DNA of 64,000 nt from Microbispora sp. NBC_01189 (GTDB lineage: Bacteria; Actinomycetota; Actinomycetes; Streptosporangiales; Streptosporangiaceae), in assembly GCF_036010665.1 (NCBI RefSeq), contig NZ_CP108581.1:3391501-3455500 (forward strand), written 5' to 3'. Below the pieces are notes generated by a model. The model searched no databases and was not told where the DNA came from. It saw only the letters and a program-made list of their open reading frames with translations. How positions within the stretch are numbered: position 1 is the stretch's first letter; each line of letters begins with the position of its first letter. Made by a program: the position numbers and the translations under genes. This document shows, one piece after another, positions 9,004-19,907 of the stretch.

Positions 9004-9378
9004 TCAGGGGCCGGTCTCTTTGCGGTCTTCCTGGCCGTCGACCCAGTACCAGCGCACGATTCCCTCGTCAGGCGTGCGGTAGGCGAACCAGGCTTCGGCG
9101 ACATCGGGACGGCGCGAGGTGCGCTCGGCCCAATCGATCAGCTTGTCGATGTCGGTTCCCTCAGCTTCGATCTTGGTGTGCAGGACGCCGTCGGCGCGGC
9201 GGTAGCCGAGGGTGTACCCGACGGGCGGGTTCGGGTCGCCTTCCAACCGGCTCCTGATGAACATGTATGTGCCGCACATGACCAGGAACGCCAGGGTGAA
9301 GTACACCCCACCGCCGAACCCGATGTGGCCGAACCCGATGTGGCCGGGTGCGTGCTGCGGTAACGCGTCGAGGTCCAC
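9004..9378 (-). CDS. Small single-pass membrane protein, function unknown
   Basis: 124 aa from a GTG at 9378. One membrane helix (about residues 24-42, GVYFTLAFLVMCGTYMFI) is followed by a hydrophilic domain with many Asp/Glu and Trp. The codon for HIGFG is duplicated in tandem near residues 13-22 (15-bp repeat at 9315-9344), so the true start might be downstream of it. It is transcribed against the Tad genes and splits the cluster in two. I do not recognise a family. Confidence 0.6.
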   Translation of the reverse strand: MDLDALPQHAPGHIGFGHIGFGGGVYFTLAFLVMCGTYMFIRSRLEGDPNPPVGYTLGYRRADGVLHTKIEAEGTDIDKLIDWAERTSRRPDVAEAWFAYRTPDEGIVRWYWVDGQEDRKETGP

Positions 9379-9557
9379 GCGGGATCAACGCGTGGACGTG
9401 GCCGCCGGTGCCCGTTGTGACGGCGTTCCTGCTGCCGTGATCTGTGGACGCGGGGGTACTGCCCGACGTCGCCCGCTCGGTGCGGGCCGGAACCGGCATC
9501 CGGGCGGCATGCCCGGTCGCGCCGCGGGCTGCCTTGACGACGGCCGTCCGGCGGTTT

Positions 9558-9575
9558 TCCACAGAACCGCGTTCG
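9558..9575 (+). promoter_or_regulatory. TCCACA + GAAC-N3-GTTC palindrome upstream of the pilin-like gene
   Basis: TCCACAGAACCGCGTTCG ends 81 bases before the DUF4244 gene and matches the element at 4708-4725 in 16 of 18 positions, including both half-sites. It may be an operator shared by the two transcription units of the Tad locus; this is inference. Confidence 0.4.
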
Positions 9576-9656
9576 GCCCCAACTTCGTCGTCCGTCCTGC
9601 CGCAACCTGGCCTCGACGCGGGCGGACGAGCCGCCCCACACGGGTCAGGAGAACCG

Positions 9657-10049
9657 ATGAGCAGGCACGCGACGACCGGCCGGACGGGCAGGACGGGCGG
9701 CAGACCCCGGCGGCGATCGGCGGAGGCGGTGGGCCGGCACCGGGCGCGCCCAGGGCGATGGACGGCGCTCGGCGATGTCGTACGGCGGATGCTGCGCCTC
9801 ACGAGGCGGGGATGGGCAGAGGCGCGGCGAGCCGCCGGAAGGGGCGCGAGCCGGGCGCGGAGGCTGGGCATCCAGTGGGTGGTGCAGGCCCGGACGAGGG
9901 CCGACGCGGGCATGTCCACCGCGGAGTACGCCGTCGGGACCATCGCCGCCTGCGGCTTCGCCGCGCTACTTTACAAGATCGTCACCAGCGCGGAGGTGCG
10001 GTCCATGCTGGCCGCGCTGATCCAGAAGGCCTTGAAGCTGGCTGCCTGA
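9657..10049 (+). CDS. DUF4244 pilin-like protein of the Tad cluster
   Basis: 130 aa; AGGAG lies just before the ATG at 9657. A very basic N-terminal ~80 residues leads to ADAGMSTAEYAVGTIAACGFAALLY, a prepilin-like junction: the Gly before MSTAEY and the Glu at mature position 5 match the class III signal rule. A hydrophobic helix and a short tail ending KALKLAA follow. It is probably the major Flp-type pilin subunit. The long basic leader is unusual for Flp pilins but typical of DUF4244. No prepilin peptidase gene is in the window. Confidence 0.75.
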   Translation: MSRHATTGRTGRTGGRPRRRSAEAVGRHRARPGRWTALGDVVRRMLRLTRRGWAEARRAAGRGASRARRLGIQWVVQARTRADAGMSTAEYAVGTIAACGFAALLYKIVTSAEVRSMLAALIQKALKLAA

Positions 10050-10050
10050 G

Positions 10051-10569
10051 ATGCCCGAGACGATGCGTCGGCGAACGCGGGGGTCGGTGACAGCGGAGAC
10101 TGCTGTCGCGCTTCCGGCACTGGTCCTGGTCCTGATCGCCTCCCTGTGGGCGGTGGCGGCCACGGGTGCCCAGTTGCGATGTGTGGACGCGGCCCGGGCG
10201 GGCGCCCGGGCCGCTGCCCGGGGCGAGGCGCCGGAGCAGGTGCGCGCGGTGGTCCTGCAACTGGCTCCCGCGGACGCCACCGTGTCCGTCGGCGCGGGAA
10301 CCGGCATCATCCGGGTCGAGGTGACCGCGACCGTCCGGCCACTCTGGCGTTCGTTCCTGCCTCCGGTCCGCCTCAGGGCGAGTGCCGTCTCCGACACCGA
10401 ACCCGGAGTCCTCCCGCCCCCGCCCGGATCGCCCATGTCCGCCACGCCCATGTCCGCCACGCTCACGCCCGCCACGCTCACGCTCGCCCGGCCAATGCCA
10501 CCCCTAAGCGCATCGCGTGGTCGCTCCCCGCGCCGCCGTGGCGATGTCCAACTGGGGGAGCGCCGATGA
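10051..10569 (+). CDS. TadE-like minor pseudopilin
   Basis: 172 aa, starting one base after the pilin-like stop. A basic head is followed by RGSVTAETAVALPALVLVLIASLWAVA, the TadE signature with Glu at position 5 of the hydrophobic helix. The family body ends near residue 118. The last ~50 residues hold imperfect MSAT/PATLT repeats from 12-15-bp DNA repeats (10434-10500) and then a basic tail, and may be a lineage-specific extension. Its stop overlaps the next start (ATGA). Confidence 0.78.
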   Translation: MPETMRRRTRGSVTAETAVALPALVLVLIASLWAVAATGAQLRCVDAARAGARAAARGEAPEQVRAVVLQLAPADATVSVGAGTGIIRVEVTATVRPLWRSFLPPVRLRASAVSDTEPGVLPPPPGSPMSATPMSATLTPATLTLARPMPPLSASRGRSPRRRGDVQLGERR

Positions 10570-10955
10570 GGGGCTCGCCCGCCGGTGTGGACATCCCGCG
10601 TGCCACCCGGGAGCGGGGTTCGGCGACCATCTGGTCGATCATCTTGATGACCGTCGTCTGGCTGTTGGCGATGGTCGTCGTTCAGGTCGGCGTCGCGCGT
10701 GTCGCGCGGCACCGGGCGCAGAGCGCCGCGGACCTCGCCGCGCTCGGCGCCGCCCGCTGGGCGCTCGCGGCGCCGGGGGAGGCGTGTGCCCGGGCAAAGG
10801 TGATCACGGCGGCCGATCGTGCGTCCCTGCGGTCCTGCTCCGTCTCCGAGGGCGTCGCGGAGGTCGCGGTGGCCATAACGTTCGAGGTGCCGCTCCTCGG
10901 CCCCGCGACGGCTGTCGCGTCCGCGTCGGCCGGGCCGGCAGGTGCGAGGGCATGA
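10566..10955 (+). CDS. TadG/Rv3654c-like protein (helicase/secretion neighbourhood TadE-like)
   Basis: 129 aa, coupled to the previous gene by ATGA. The helix ERGSATIWSIILMTVVWLLAMVVVQVGVA lacks the TadE Glu. It is followed by RHRAQSAADLAALGAA, the hallmark of the putative TadG-like N-terminal family, and a short domain with two Cys (about residues 78 and 93) that may form a disulphide outside the membrane. It is the last gene of the pilus cluster. Confidence 0.78.
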   Translation: MRGSPAGVDIPRATRERGSATIWSIILMTVVWLLAMVVVQVGVARVARHRAQSAADLAALGAARWALAAPGEACARAKVITAADRASLRSCSVSEGVAEVAVAITFEVPLLGPATAVASASAGPAGARA

Positions 10956-11163
10956 CGCGGGAAAGGGGCTTCCGCAGCGAACTACTTGTGGCGCTTTCCA
11001 GATCTTCCGCGATGCGAAACTACTGTGTCGCAATAGAATCACATGTTTTTAGACATAACGTCCAAGAGGGGGTGGCTGACGTAAGGTGCCACGTACTCTC
11101 AGTCGCCCTACGCCTTCGGGCGAGGCCGGGGTGGGTGGACGGTTCTCCACGAAGGGATGCGTC

Positions 11164-12780
11164 GTGACCAGGGTTCCCAGGCTTGGTACCGCGGCGATGA
11201 TCGTTCCGATCGCGGTGGCGTCCGCGCTGCTGATGGGCGCCGACCCGGCGGCGGCGGACGGCGAGATCCTGTCGCCCGCGAACGGGCAGGTGATCAAGGC
11301 GCCTGGCGCGGTGGCCGTGTCCGCCAGGACGGACTGGTACCAGGTCAAGATGTCCTTGTTCGTCGAGGGCCCCTCAGTATCCCGGCAGGAGATCGCTTCC
11401 GGGGGAGCGAACCAGACGATCAGCGGATCGTTCGACCCGGGTGACGCCCCCAACGGCACCTTCACGGTGACCCTTCTCGGCGAGGTCACGCACAAGACCT
11501 ACGCCACCTCGACCTTCGTCCTCAGCCGCCCGCCGGAGGCTCCCTCCGGCGTCAAAGCGCAACTGAAGAACGCCACGACGGTTCTCGTCAGCTGGGCGCG
11601 GGGCAGCGAGCCCGACCTCCGGAAGTACGAGATCACCTCGGCGAAGGGCGGGAAGTCCGGTTCCGTGGCTCTCGACTCCGCCTGCCCCGGCTCCACCTGC
11701 CGGGCGAGCCTCACGCTCCCGGCCACGATGGCCGGGCAGAAGGTGGACGTCAGCGTGCGGGCGGTGCGCGCGGACGGCGTCGGCGGCACCATCGCCTCTT
11801 CCCCCTCCGCTCTCGCGTATGTGACGGTTCCGGCGCCGAAGGCCTCCGCGAGCCCCTCTGCCACGCCGTCGCCGTCGAAGAGGCCTGATCACTCGGCGGT
11901 CACGTCACCCGCCGCGAAGACTCCGAAGACCCATCTCCCCACCACGCTGCCGAACCCGGAGCCCAAGCTGCCGAAGGACGCGGACAGCGAGCTCACCCTG
12001 CCGGAAGCGACCGGCGGAAGCGATCAGACCGAGCCGGTCCTGGTACCGGAGCAGACCGAGGCGCCCAAGACGACCGCCCAGTCGTCCTTTCTGCCGCTCG
12101 GCGGCGGCCTCGGCTTCGGGGTGTATGTGGCGATCGCCGTCGTCCTGCTGCTCATCGGCGCCAATCTGGGGGCGTGGCTGCGCCGCAAGGGCGTGACCGG
12201 CGACACCGCGGGAGACGGAGAGTCCGCCGATTCCCGGCCGAAGCTCGTCATCGGCGGATTCAGCGCCGGGGCCGGTGGTGCCGCGAACGCCGGTGGTGCC
12301 GCGAACGCGGGTGGTGCCGTGACGGCCGGCGGCGTCGCCACCGCGAAGAGCCGGGGGAACGCGCCTGTCCGCCGTCCTGCCGTGATCCTGGCGACGCCGA
12401 AGAACCGCGGAGCCCAACCGGAGGCGGAGGCCGACACCCAGTCCGACCTGGACGCGGTCCACGCGCCGGACACGAGCGGCGGGACCACGCTGCCCGCACA
12501 GCACCCCGCCACGTCCTCGGCCGGGGACGAGCCGGAGCCGGAGAGGGGGCCGGAGCCGGAGCCGGAGCACCGAAAGCCGGGTGACGGGCGCGCCACCCCC
12601 GCTCGCGTGCCGGTCGAGCAGGTCCCGCTGGTTCCGGCCGGCACGGTGGTCTCGGCCGGGACGGTGGCGGGCGCGATGGTCAGCGGTCAGTTTCCGGACC
12701 GGCCGCTGCGCCAGCCCGAGCCCGACGTGTGGACCGACGAGGACGACGATCCCTACCCCGGGCGCCACCGCGACTTCTGA
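11164..12780 (+). CDS. Secreted, membrane-anchored fibronectin type III protein
   Basis: 538 aa from a GTG preceded by GAAGGGA. A signal peptide (to about residue 31, ending ADPAAA) leads to an Ig-like domain (31-120), then a fibronectin-III-like domain (about 121-225: PEAPSGVKAQLKNATTVLVSW) with two Cys. A Ser/Pro/Lys linker and one transmembrane helix (about 320-342) precede a 190-residue Gly/Ala- and Pro/Glu-rich cytoplasmic tail with AGGAAN repeats. An extracellular binding module tethered at the membrane is inferred. It has its own AT-rich promoter region (about 10980-11080) downstream of the pilus genes. Confidence 0.7.
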   Translation: MTRVPRLGTAAMIVPIAVASALLMGADPAAADGEILSPANGQVIKAPGAVAVSARTDWYQVKMSLFVEGPSVSRQEIASGGANQTISGSFDPGDAPNGTFTVTLLGEVTHKTYATSTFVLSRPPEAPSGVKAQLKNATTVLVSWARGSEPDLRKYEITSAKGGKSGSVALDSACPGSTCRASLTLPATMAGQKVDVSVRAVRADGVGGTIASSPSALAYVTVPAPKASASPSATPSPSKRPDHSAVTSPAAKTPKTHLPTTLPNPEPKLPKDADSELTLPEATGGSDQTEPVLVPEQTEAPKTTAQSSFLPLGGGLGFGVYVAIAVVLLLIGANLGAWLRRKGVTGDTAGDGESADSRPKLVIGGFSAGAGGAANAGGAANAGGAVTAGGVATAKSRGNAPVRRPAVILATPKNRGAQPEAEADTQSDLDAVHAPDTSGGTTLPAQHPATSSAGDEPEPERGPEPEPEHRKPGDGRATPARVPVEQVPLVPAGTVVSAGTVAGAMVSGQFPDRPLRQPEPDVWTDEDDDPYPGRHRDF

Positions 12781-12802
12781 CCGCGACCCGGGGCCGTGAC
12801 CG

Positions 12803-15388
12803 TCAGGTGGCGAGGAGCACGTCGAGAAGGCGGATGGCGCCCGCCTTGTCGAGCGGTTCGTTGCCGTTGCCGCACTTCGGGGACTGGATACAGGACGGGC
12901 AGCCGCGATCGCACTCGCAGGAGGCGATCGCCTCACGCGTCGCCGTCAGCCATTCGGCCGCCCGGGCGTACCCCCGCTCGGCGAACCCCGCGCCTCCGTC
13001 ATGGCCGTCGTAGACGAAGACCGTGAGCAGGCCGGTGTCGGGGTGGAGCTCCGTGGACACACCGCCGATGTCCCAGCGGTCGCAGGTCGCGAAGAGGGGG
13101 AGAAGGCCGATGGCGGCGTGTTCGGCCGCGTGCGCGGCCCCGCCGAGATCCACCGCGGGCCCGGCCGGGGCACTTCCGGCGTCCGCCGGGCGTCCTGCGG
13201 ACCTGGTCCCGGCGCCCGCCGGCCTGCGCGGGGACCGCCGCCCGGCGTCCGCCGTACGCTCCGCTTCTCCGCGGTTCGCAGGGCGGCCTTCCCCGCGCAG
13301 GCCGGCGAGGGCGGGGTCGGGCAGCGTCCACCAGACCGCGCGGGTGCACAGCGTGCGGGGCGGGAGGTCGAGTGGCTCCTCCCCGAGCACCTCCCCGGTC
13401 TGGGTGCGGCGCTTCAGGTACGAGACGACCTGCCGGGTGACCTCCACGGACCCGAAGTGCAGGGTGCCCGGGCCGAGGACCCTCGAACGCAGCGACTCGA
13501 TCACCCGGATGTCGGTGACGTCCCGCGCGAAGGTCGCGTAGTCCGGTTCCGCGGCGGTGACCAGGGCGACTCCGGCGTCGAGGTCGAGCGAGTCGACCAC
13601 GAACGTCTCGCTCTGGTGCAGGTAGACGGCGCCCGGATGGACCATCGTGTGCGACGACGGCTCGTCGACCGTGCCCAGCAGGCGGCCCGTCGACGCCTCC
13701 ACGACCTGGACCGGGGCGCCGCCCGAGCCCCGGATGTCCGCGAGATCGGCCGCGTTGTCCCGGCTCGTCCAGAACCAGCCGGCGGGCCTTCTGCGGAGCA
13801 GTCCCTGGTTCACGAGGTCGTCGAGCGCGTCCCGCGCCGAGGGGCCGAAGATCTCCAGGTCCTGCTCGCCGAGCGGGATCTCCGCAGCGGCGGCGCACAG
13901 GTGCGGAGCCAGCACGTACGGATTGTCCGGATCGAGGACGATGGCCTCCACCGGGCGCCCGAACACCGCCTCCGGATGGTGGACGATGTAGGTGTCCAGA
14001 GGGTCGTCCCGGGCGATCAGGACCGCCAGCGCGTCCTGCCCGTCGCGCCCGGCCCGGCCCGCCTGCTGCCAGAGCGAGGCGCGCGTCCCCGGCCATCCCG
14101 CGATGAGGACCGCGTCGAGCCCCGACACGTCCACGCCGAGTTCGAGCGCGTTGGTGGTGGCCAGGCCGGTCAGTTCCCCCGACCGCAGGGCCTTCTCCAG
14201 CACCCTCCGGTCGTCGGCCAGGTAGCCCGCCCGGTAGGCCGCCACCCGGTCGGCCAGCCGTGGTCTCCGGGCGACCGCCGGGGCACCCGCCGCCTCAGCT
14301 GCCTCCGTCGTGGCGGCGGCTTCGCCGGGTTCGTCCCGCATCGGGGACTCCCACGGATGGTCCTCTTCGCCGTACGGCGGATCGGCGTCGAGGACCGCCT
14401 CGACCTCCTCCAGGCTGTGCCGCGCGGACAGCGCCACGGCTTCCGCGGCGCGGCGGGAGCGGACGAAGGCGAGCGTGCGGACGTCCTCGATCACGAGATC
14501 CGCCAGGAGGTCCGCGGCCTCGGCCGTGGCCGTACGGCGCACCGGGGCGCCGCTCTCCCCGCGTAGATCGGTCAGAGGAGGCTCCCAAAGGGCGAAGGTG
14601 GTGGAACCCCTCGGAGACGCGTCCGTGGTCACCTCGGCCATCTCAAGGCCGGTCAGGCGCATTCCCGCGGCGGCGGGGTCGCTCGCGGTGGCCGACGCCA
14701 GCAGGAACACCGGGGACGCGCCGTATTTGGCCGAGACCCGGCGCAGCCGGCGCAGGATCTGGGCGACGTGCGAGCCGAAGACCCCCCGGTAGCCGTGGCA
14801 CTCGTCCACCACCACCAGGCGCAGCCGCCGCCAGAAGGACGACCAGGACGCGTGCCTCGGCAGGATCGACCGGTGCAGCATGTCGGGATTGGTCAGCACG
14901 TAGTTGGCGTTCTGCCGGACCCACCGGCGCTCCTCCGGCGGGGTGTCCCCGTCGTACGTCGCGGCGCGCACCTGGGTCAGCCGCAACTTGCGCAACGCCC
15001 TCAGCTGGTCGGCGGCGAGCGCCTTGGTGGGGGTGAGGTACAGCACGGTGCCGCCGGAGAAGATCTCCGCGACGGCCGGGACGACGTACGCCAGCGATTT
15101 TCCGGATGCGGTCCCTGTGGCAATGATCACGTTTTGGCCACGTTTAACCAGCTCGGCGGCGTGAAGCTGATGTTCCCACAGCCCTTCGACACCCTGGAGG
15201 CTCAGCCGTGCGACCAGGAGATCGGGGGCCCAGTCGGGCCATCTTGCCTCACCCGCGTGACGTGCTGGAACATGCTCCACATGGGTCACGCGCCCCTGGC
15301 GTGCGGGAACCGCGAGCAGACGGGTGAGAAGGTCGCCTGTTCGGGCAGAGGACGAAGAAGTCGGAGTCACTGGTTTCCCGTTTGGCAT
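12803..15388 (-). CDS. DECH-box helicase with C-terminal DUF1998 cysteine cluster (MrfA-like)
   Basis: 861 aa. Superfamily 2 motifs are GTASGKS (motif I), TPTKALAADQL (Ia), VVVDECHGY (DECH box) and LLASATASDP (motif III). The helicase C domain includes TNALELGVDVSGLDAVL and QQAGRAGRDGQ. The C-terminus has CECDRGCPSCIQSPKCG, the four-Cys DUF1998 zinc signature of MrfA/Hrq1-type repair helicases. A low-complexity Ala/Arg/Gly insertion (about residues 715-755) interrupts the DUF1998 region. The start is uncertain: ATG 15388 is chosen, GTG 15430 is possible, and neither has a good ribosome site. It is convergent with the fibronectin gene and divergent from bldG. Confidence 0.88.
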   Translation of the reverse strand: MPNGKPVTPTSSSSARTGDLLTRLLAVPARQGRVTHVEHVPARHAGEARWPDWAPDLLVARLSLQGVEGLWEHQLHAAELVKRGQNVIIATGTASGKSLAYVVPAVAEIFSGGTVLYLTPTKALAADQLRALRKLRLTQVRAATYDGDTPPEERRWVRQNANYVLTNPDMLHRSILPRHASWSSFWRRLRLVVVDECHGYRGVFGSHVAQILRRLRRVSAKYGASPVFLLASATASDPAAAGMRLTGLEMAEVTTDASPRGSTTFALWEPPLTDLRGESGAPVRRTATAEAADLLADLVIEDVRTLAFVRSRRAAEAVALSARHSLEEVEAVLDADPPYGEEDHPWESPMRDEPGEAAATTEAAEAAGAPAVARRPRLADRVAAYRAGYLADDRRVLEKALRSGELTGLATTNALELGVDVSGLDAVLIAGWPGTRASLWQQAGRAGRDGQDALAVLIARDDPLDTYIVHHPEAVFGRPVEAIVLDPDNPYVLAPHLCAAAAEIPLGEQDLEIFGPSARDALDDLVNQGLLRRRPAGWFWTSRDNAADLADIRGSGGAPVQVVEASTGRLLGTVDEPSSHTMVHPGAVYLHQSETFVVDSLDLDAGVALVTAAEPDYATFARDVTDIRVIESLRSRVLGPGTLHFGSVEVTRQVVSYLKRRTQTGEVLGEEPLDLPPRTLCTRAVWWTLPDPALAGLRGEGRPANRGEAERTADAGRRSPRRPAGAGTRSAGRPADAGSAPAGPAVDLGGAAHAAEHAAIGLLPLFATCDRWDIGGVSTELHPDTGLLTVFVYDGHDGGAGFAERGYARAAEWLTATREAIASCECDRGCPSCIQSPKCGNGNEPLDKAGAIRLLDVLLAT

Positions 15389-15534
15389 CTGCGGGGAGAG
15401 TCGCCCGGAGTCGTGATTTCGTATAGACACGGAGTCGTAGCGTGGTTGAATGCCGCGCGTCGGGGTCGTGCTTCTGGACTACCAGGATGCAGGACCCGTA
15501 TCGAGACCTACGCAAGTAAGGCGCTGGAGGATCT

Positions 15535-15885
15535 GTGGATCTGAAGTTGGACCACCATTCCGAGGACAATCTCACCATCGTGGATGTCGAGGGTGAGATC
15601 GACGTCTACACCGCGCCCAGACTGCGTGAGCTGCTGATCGACCTGGTCAACAAGGGCAACTTCCACCTGCTCGTCAACATGGAGAAGGTGGACTTCCTCG
15701 ACTCGACGGGCCTTGGCGTGCTGGTCGGCGGTCTCAAGCGCGTGCGGGCGCATGACGGCTCCCTGGAGCTCGTCTGCACACAGGAGCGCATTCTGAAGAT
15801 CTTCCGCATCACGGGCTTGACGAAGGTCTTCGGGATCTACGCCTCGGTCGAGGAGGCCAAGGAAGCCCACGGCCGGGACAAGTGA
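15535..15885 (+). CDS. bldG: BldG, STAS-domain anti-sigma factor antagonist
   Basis: 116 aa from a GTG with GGAGG upstream. The STAS fold contains [15 protein letters not shown] and [33 protein letters not shown]; the Ser of DSTG is the phosphorylation site of SpoIIAA-type antagonists. Near-identity over the long stretch to [16 protein letters not shown] is, from memory, that of Streptomyces BldG, which controls aerial growth and antibiotic production. It is followed 19 bp later by an anti-sigma kinase gene, the conserved bldG pair. It should release sigma factors when dephosphorylated. Confidence 0.93.
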   Translation: MDLKLDHHSEDNLTIVDVEGEIDVYTAPRLRELLIDLVNKGNFHLLVNMEKVDFLDSTGLGVLVGGLKRVRAHDGSLELVCTQERILKIFRITGLTKVFGIYASVEEAKEAHGRDK

Positions 15886-15904
15886 GGGCCGGGGACCCAG
15901 CACC

Positions 15905-16333
15905 ATGGCCACCGTCGAGCTGACGTTCACCGCCCTGCCCGCCCACGTGCGTACGGCCAGGCTGGTCGCCACGGCCATCGCCAGACGCACCGGGGTGGCG
16001 GAGGCGATCCTGGACGAGGTGCGGCTCGCCGTCGGAGAGGCGTGCTCGCGGGCCGTGGAGGCGCACCGCCTCCACTGCCCCGGGGAGCCCGTGCGCATCG
16101 AGTTACGTGACGACGCGGGGCGTTTCGAGGTGACGGTCACCGACGCCGCTCCGGGTGACGACGTGATGCCTCAGGTCCTGGAGGCGAACGGCAGCCTCAT
16201 GCCCGAGATCGACAATCTCGGCATCGCGGTCATCGCGGGGCTGGCGGACGACGTCGAGGTGCTTCCCGGGCCGAAGGGCATGCGCATCCGCATGAGCTGG
16301 CCCGCCTCCTCGGGCGGCCTCGCCGCCTTCTGA
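15905..16333 (+). CDS. Anti-sigma regulatory factor, HATPase_c family kinase (BldG partner)
   Basis: 142 aa. It has a GHKL-type ATP-binding fold: the N-box helix is DEVRLAVGEACSRAVEAH, with an unusual Ser-Arg where many have N-A. The G1-like motif is VTVTDAAPGDD and the G2-like region DNLGIAVIAGLADDVEVLPGPKGMRIRMSW. Such proteins bind a sigma factor and phosphorylate a STAS antagonist. The position directly after bldG and before the pyrophosphatase is conserved in Streptomyces. The altered N-box Asn may lower kinase activity. Confidence 0.82.
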   Translation: MATVELTFTALPAHVRTARLVATAIARRTGVAEAILDEVRLAVGEACSRAVEAHRLHCPGEPVRIELRDDAGRFEVTVTDAAPGDDVMPQVLEANGSLMPEIDNLGIAVIAGLADDVEVLPGPKGMRIRMSWPASSGGLAAF

Positions 16334-16789
16334 CTCCCGCGTTCCGGCTCCGGTTCTCCGGCTCCGCGCGCCGACCACCGCACAGATCGAGTGTCGCCCC
16401 CGGCGTGACACTCGATCTTTTGGTATGTCCGGGTGTCCCCCACCGGCCGCGGAGCGCGGCGGCAGAGGTTACGGTTGTCCGAAATTTAAAGCAAGGATGT
16501 GCCACAACCAGGGGAGCAGCACCGGACATGATCCTTACCGCCCTGGTCAAAGCACCTTCATAGTGGTGCAAATGTTCGCCCATCATCCGACGCTGCCCTG
16601 ATTCCCGGGCACGAGGGCCTTCATATCCGCGGCGTCGCTGCGTAGACTCCCGGCACCGGCCAAGGTATTGCGGATGCAACCGGAAGCGGCACTTGCCAAC
16701 CGCCCGGAAGTGCGCCGCACGGCCAGAGGGTTCGTCCGTTGCGTCGTCCGGGCAGGAGGACCGAAACCCCGTCTGGCCGAGGAGGACGG
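16334..16789. other. Intergenic region: bldG-operon terminator and hppA leader
   Basis: The 456-bp gap holds the terminator at 16385-16421 and then a region of lower GC (around 16480-16600, including GAAATTTAAAGC at 16480-16491), which probably contains the hppA promoter. No coding frame is convincing. Confidence 0.5.
16385..16421 (+). terminator. Rho-independent terminator of the bldG operon
   Basis: A perfect 11-bp stem, GATCGAGTGTC (16385-16395) with GACACTCGATC (16407-16417), and an 11-base loop are followed by TTTT. Confidence 0.85.
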
Positions 16790-19123
<2,334 letters not shown>

Positions 19124-19147
19124 CGGCCCGTACGCCGCGCTCGACCG

Positions 19148-19179
19148 AAGGTCCCCTGCTTGGTCAGGCGGGGGGCCTT
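19148..19179 (+). terminator. Hairpin terminator after hppA
   Basis: AAGGTCCCCTGC (19148-19159) pairs with GCGGGGGGCCTT (19168-19179) over 12 bp including two G-T pairs. No U-tract follows. Confidence 0.7.
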
Positions 19180-19199
19180 CGTCCGTACACTGGGCCGTT

Positions 19200-19301
19200 A
19201 TGGACAAGCCGAACGGGGGCAGGACGCTGGCGCTGATCCTGCTGACCATGGTGGCGATGCTCGCCCTGATCGTGGGTCTCGCCGTCTGGGCGATGCCGTG
19301 A
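19200..19301 (+). CDS. 33-aa single-pass membrane peptide coupled to sixA
   Basis: The peptide begins MDKPNGGRTLALILL and consists almost entirely of one hydrophobic helix (residues 8-31) after a short charged head. Its TGA stop overlaps the GTG start of sixA in a GTGA tetranucleotide, which supports real translation. The start follows the hppA terminator hairpin by 20 bases and no good Shine-Dalgarno is present, so leaderless or weak initiation is possible. Function is unknown. It could be a regulator of the pyrophosphatase or a translation-coupling leader. Confidence 0.6.
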   Translation: MDKPNGGRTLALILLTMVAMLALIVGLAVWAMP

Positions 19302-19795
19302 GCGACGCGATGAGTGATGCCCTCGGCGATGCCGTGAGCGTCCGCACGCTCGTCGTGGTCCGGCACGCCCAGGCGGGCCACGCGCCCGGTCTCCCCGACC
19401 GCGAACGTCCCCTCACTCCCAGGGGCGAGCGGGACGCGCGGGCGGCCGGCGAGGAGATCCGGCGGCTCGCCCCCGCGCTCGTCCTGTGCTCACCGTCGGT
19501 CCGCACCCGGAGGACGGCCGAACTGCTCGCGCCCGGCGTCCCGGCCGAGATCGAGCGGGACATCTACGAGGCCTTCCCCGACGACCTGCTCGACGTGCTG
19601 CGCCGTACGGACGCAGAAATCGCGTCTCTCGTGCTCGTCGGCCACAACCCGGGTGTCCACGAACTGGTCATGGCGCTGACCGGCATCCGGCTCGACGGCT
19701 TCCCGACCTGCGCGTACGCCGTGATCGAGCTCGGCGTGCCGTGGGAGGAGGCCGGGCCGGGGACGGGACGGCTGGTCCGCGTCGGCCGCCCCTGA
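19298..19795 (+). CDS. sixA: SixA-like histidine phosphatase
   Basis: 165 aa from the GTG in the GTGA overlap; downstream ATG/GTG codons at 19310 and 19334 are alternatives. The branch-1 histidine-phosphatase motif is VVVRHAQAG (RHx core, phospho-His). CSPSVRTRRTAELL supplies the conserved Arg and VLVGHNPGVHEL the second catalytic His. The length suits SixA, which dephosphorylates phosphohistidine of HPt or PTS proteins. The stop codon lies inside the first unit of a 22-bp tandem repeat. Confidence 0.85.
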   Translation: MSDAMSDALGDAVSVRTLVVVRHAQAGHAPGLPDRERPLTPRGERDARAAGEEIRRLAPALVLCSPSVRTRRTAELLAPGVPAEIERDIYEAFPDDLLDVLRRTDAEIASLVLVGHNPGVHELVMALTGIRLDGFPTCAYAVIELGVPWEEAGPGTGRLVRVGRP

Positions 19796-19876
19796 CGCAG
19801 AGAGGCCCCGCCCCTGACGCGGAGCGGCCCCACCTTTGACGCAGAGAGGCCCTGCCCCTGACGCGGAGCGGCCCCG
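19789..19876. repeat. Four-copy 22-bp tandem repeat over the sixA stop
   Basis: The units read CCCCTGACGCAGAGAGGCCC and CCCCTGACGCGGAGCGGCCC (each plus two bases) in alternation, so a 44-bp dimer occurs twice. The first unit contains the sixA TGA. Each copy carries an in-frame-looking CCTGACGC, so the repeat may have arisen by duplicating the 3' end of the gene. Confidence 0.85.
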
Positions 19877-19907
19877 GCCCACCCCGCGGTGATAACGGTC
19901 GCGGATC

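Noticed and set aside
5343..9104. A 1253-codon open frame on the minus strand across the Tad genes.
   Set aside because: It is the antisense shadow of ssd, tadA, tadB and tadC; high GC at third positions removes stop codons. Its translation is low-complexity Arg/Pro/Gly without motifs.
9564..9589. An ECF-sigma-like promoter, GAAC with CGTC 18 bases later.
   Set aside because: The matching element near ssd has no CGTC at that spacing, so the palindrome is the better explanation.
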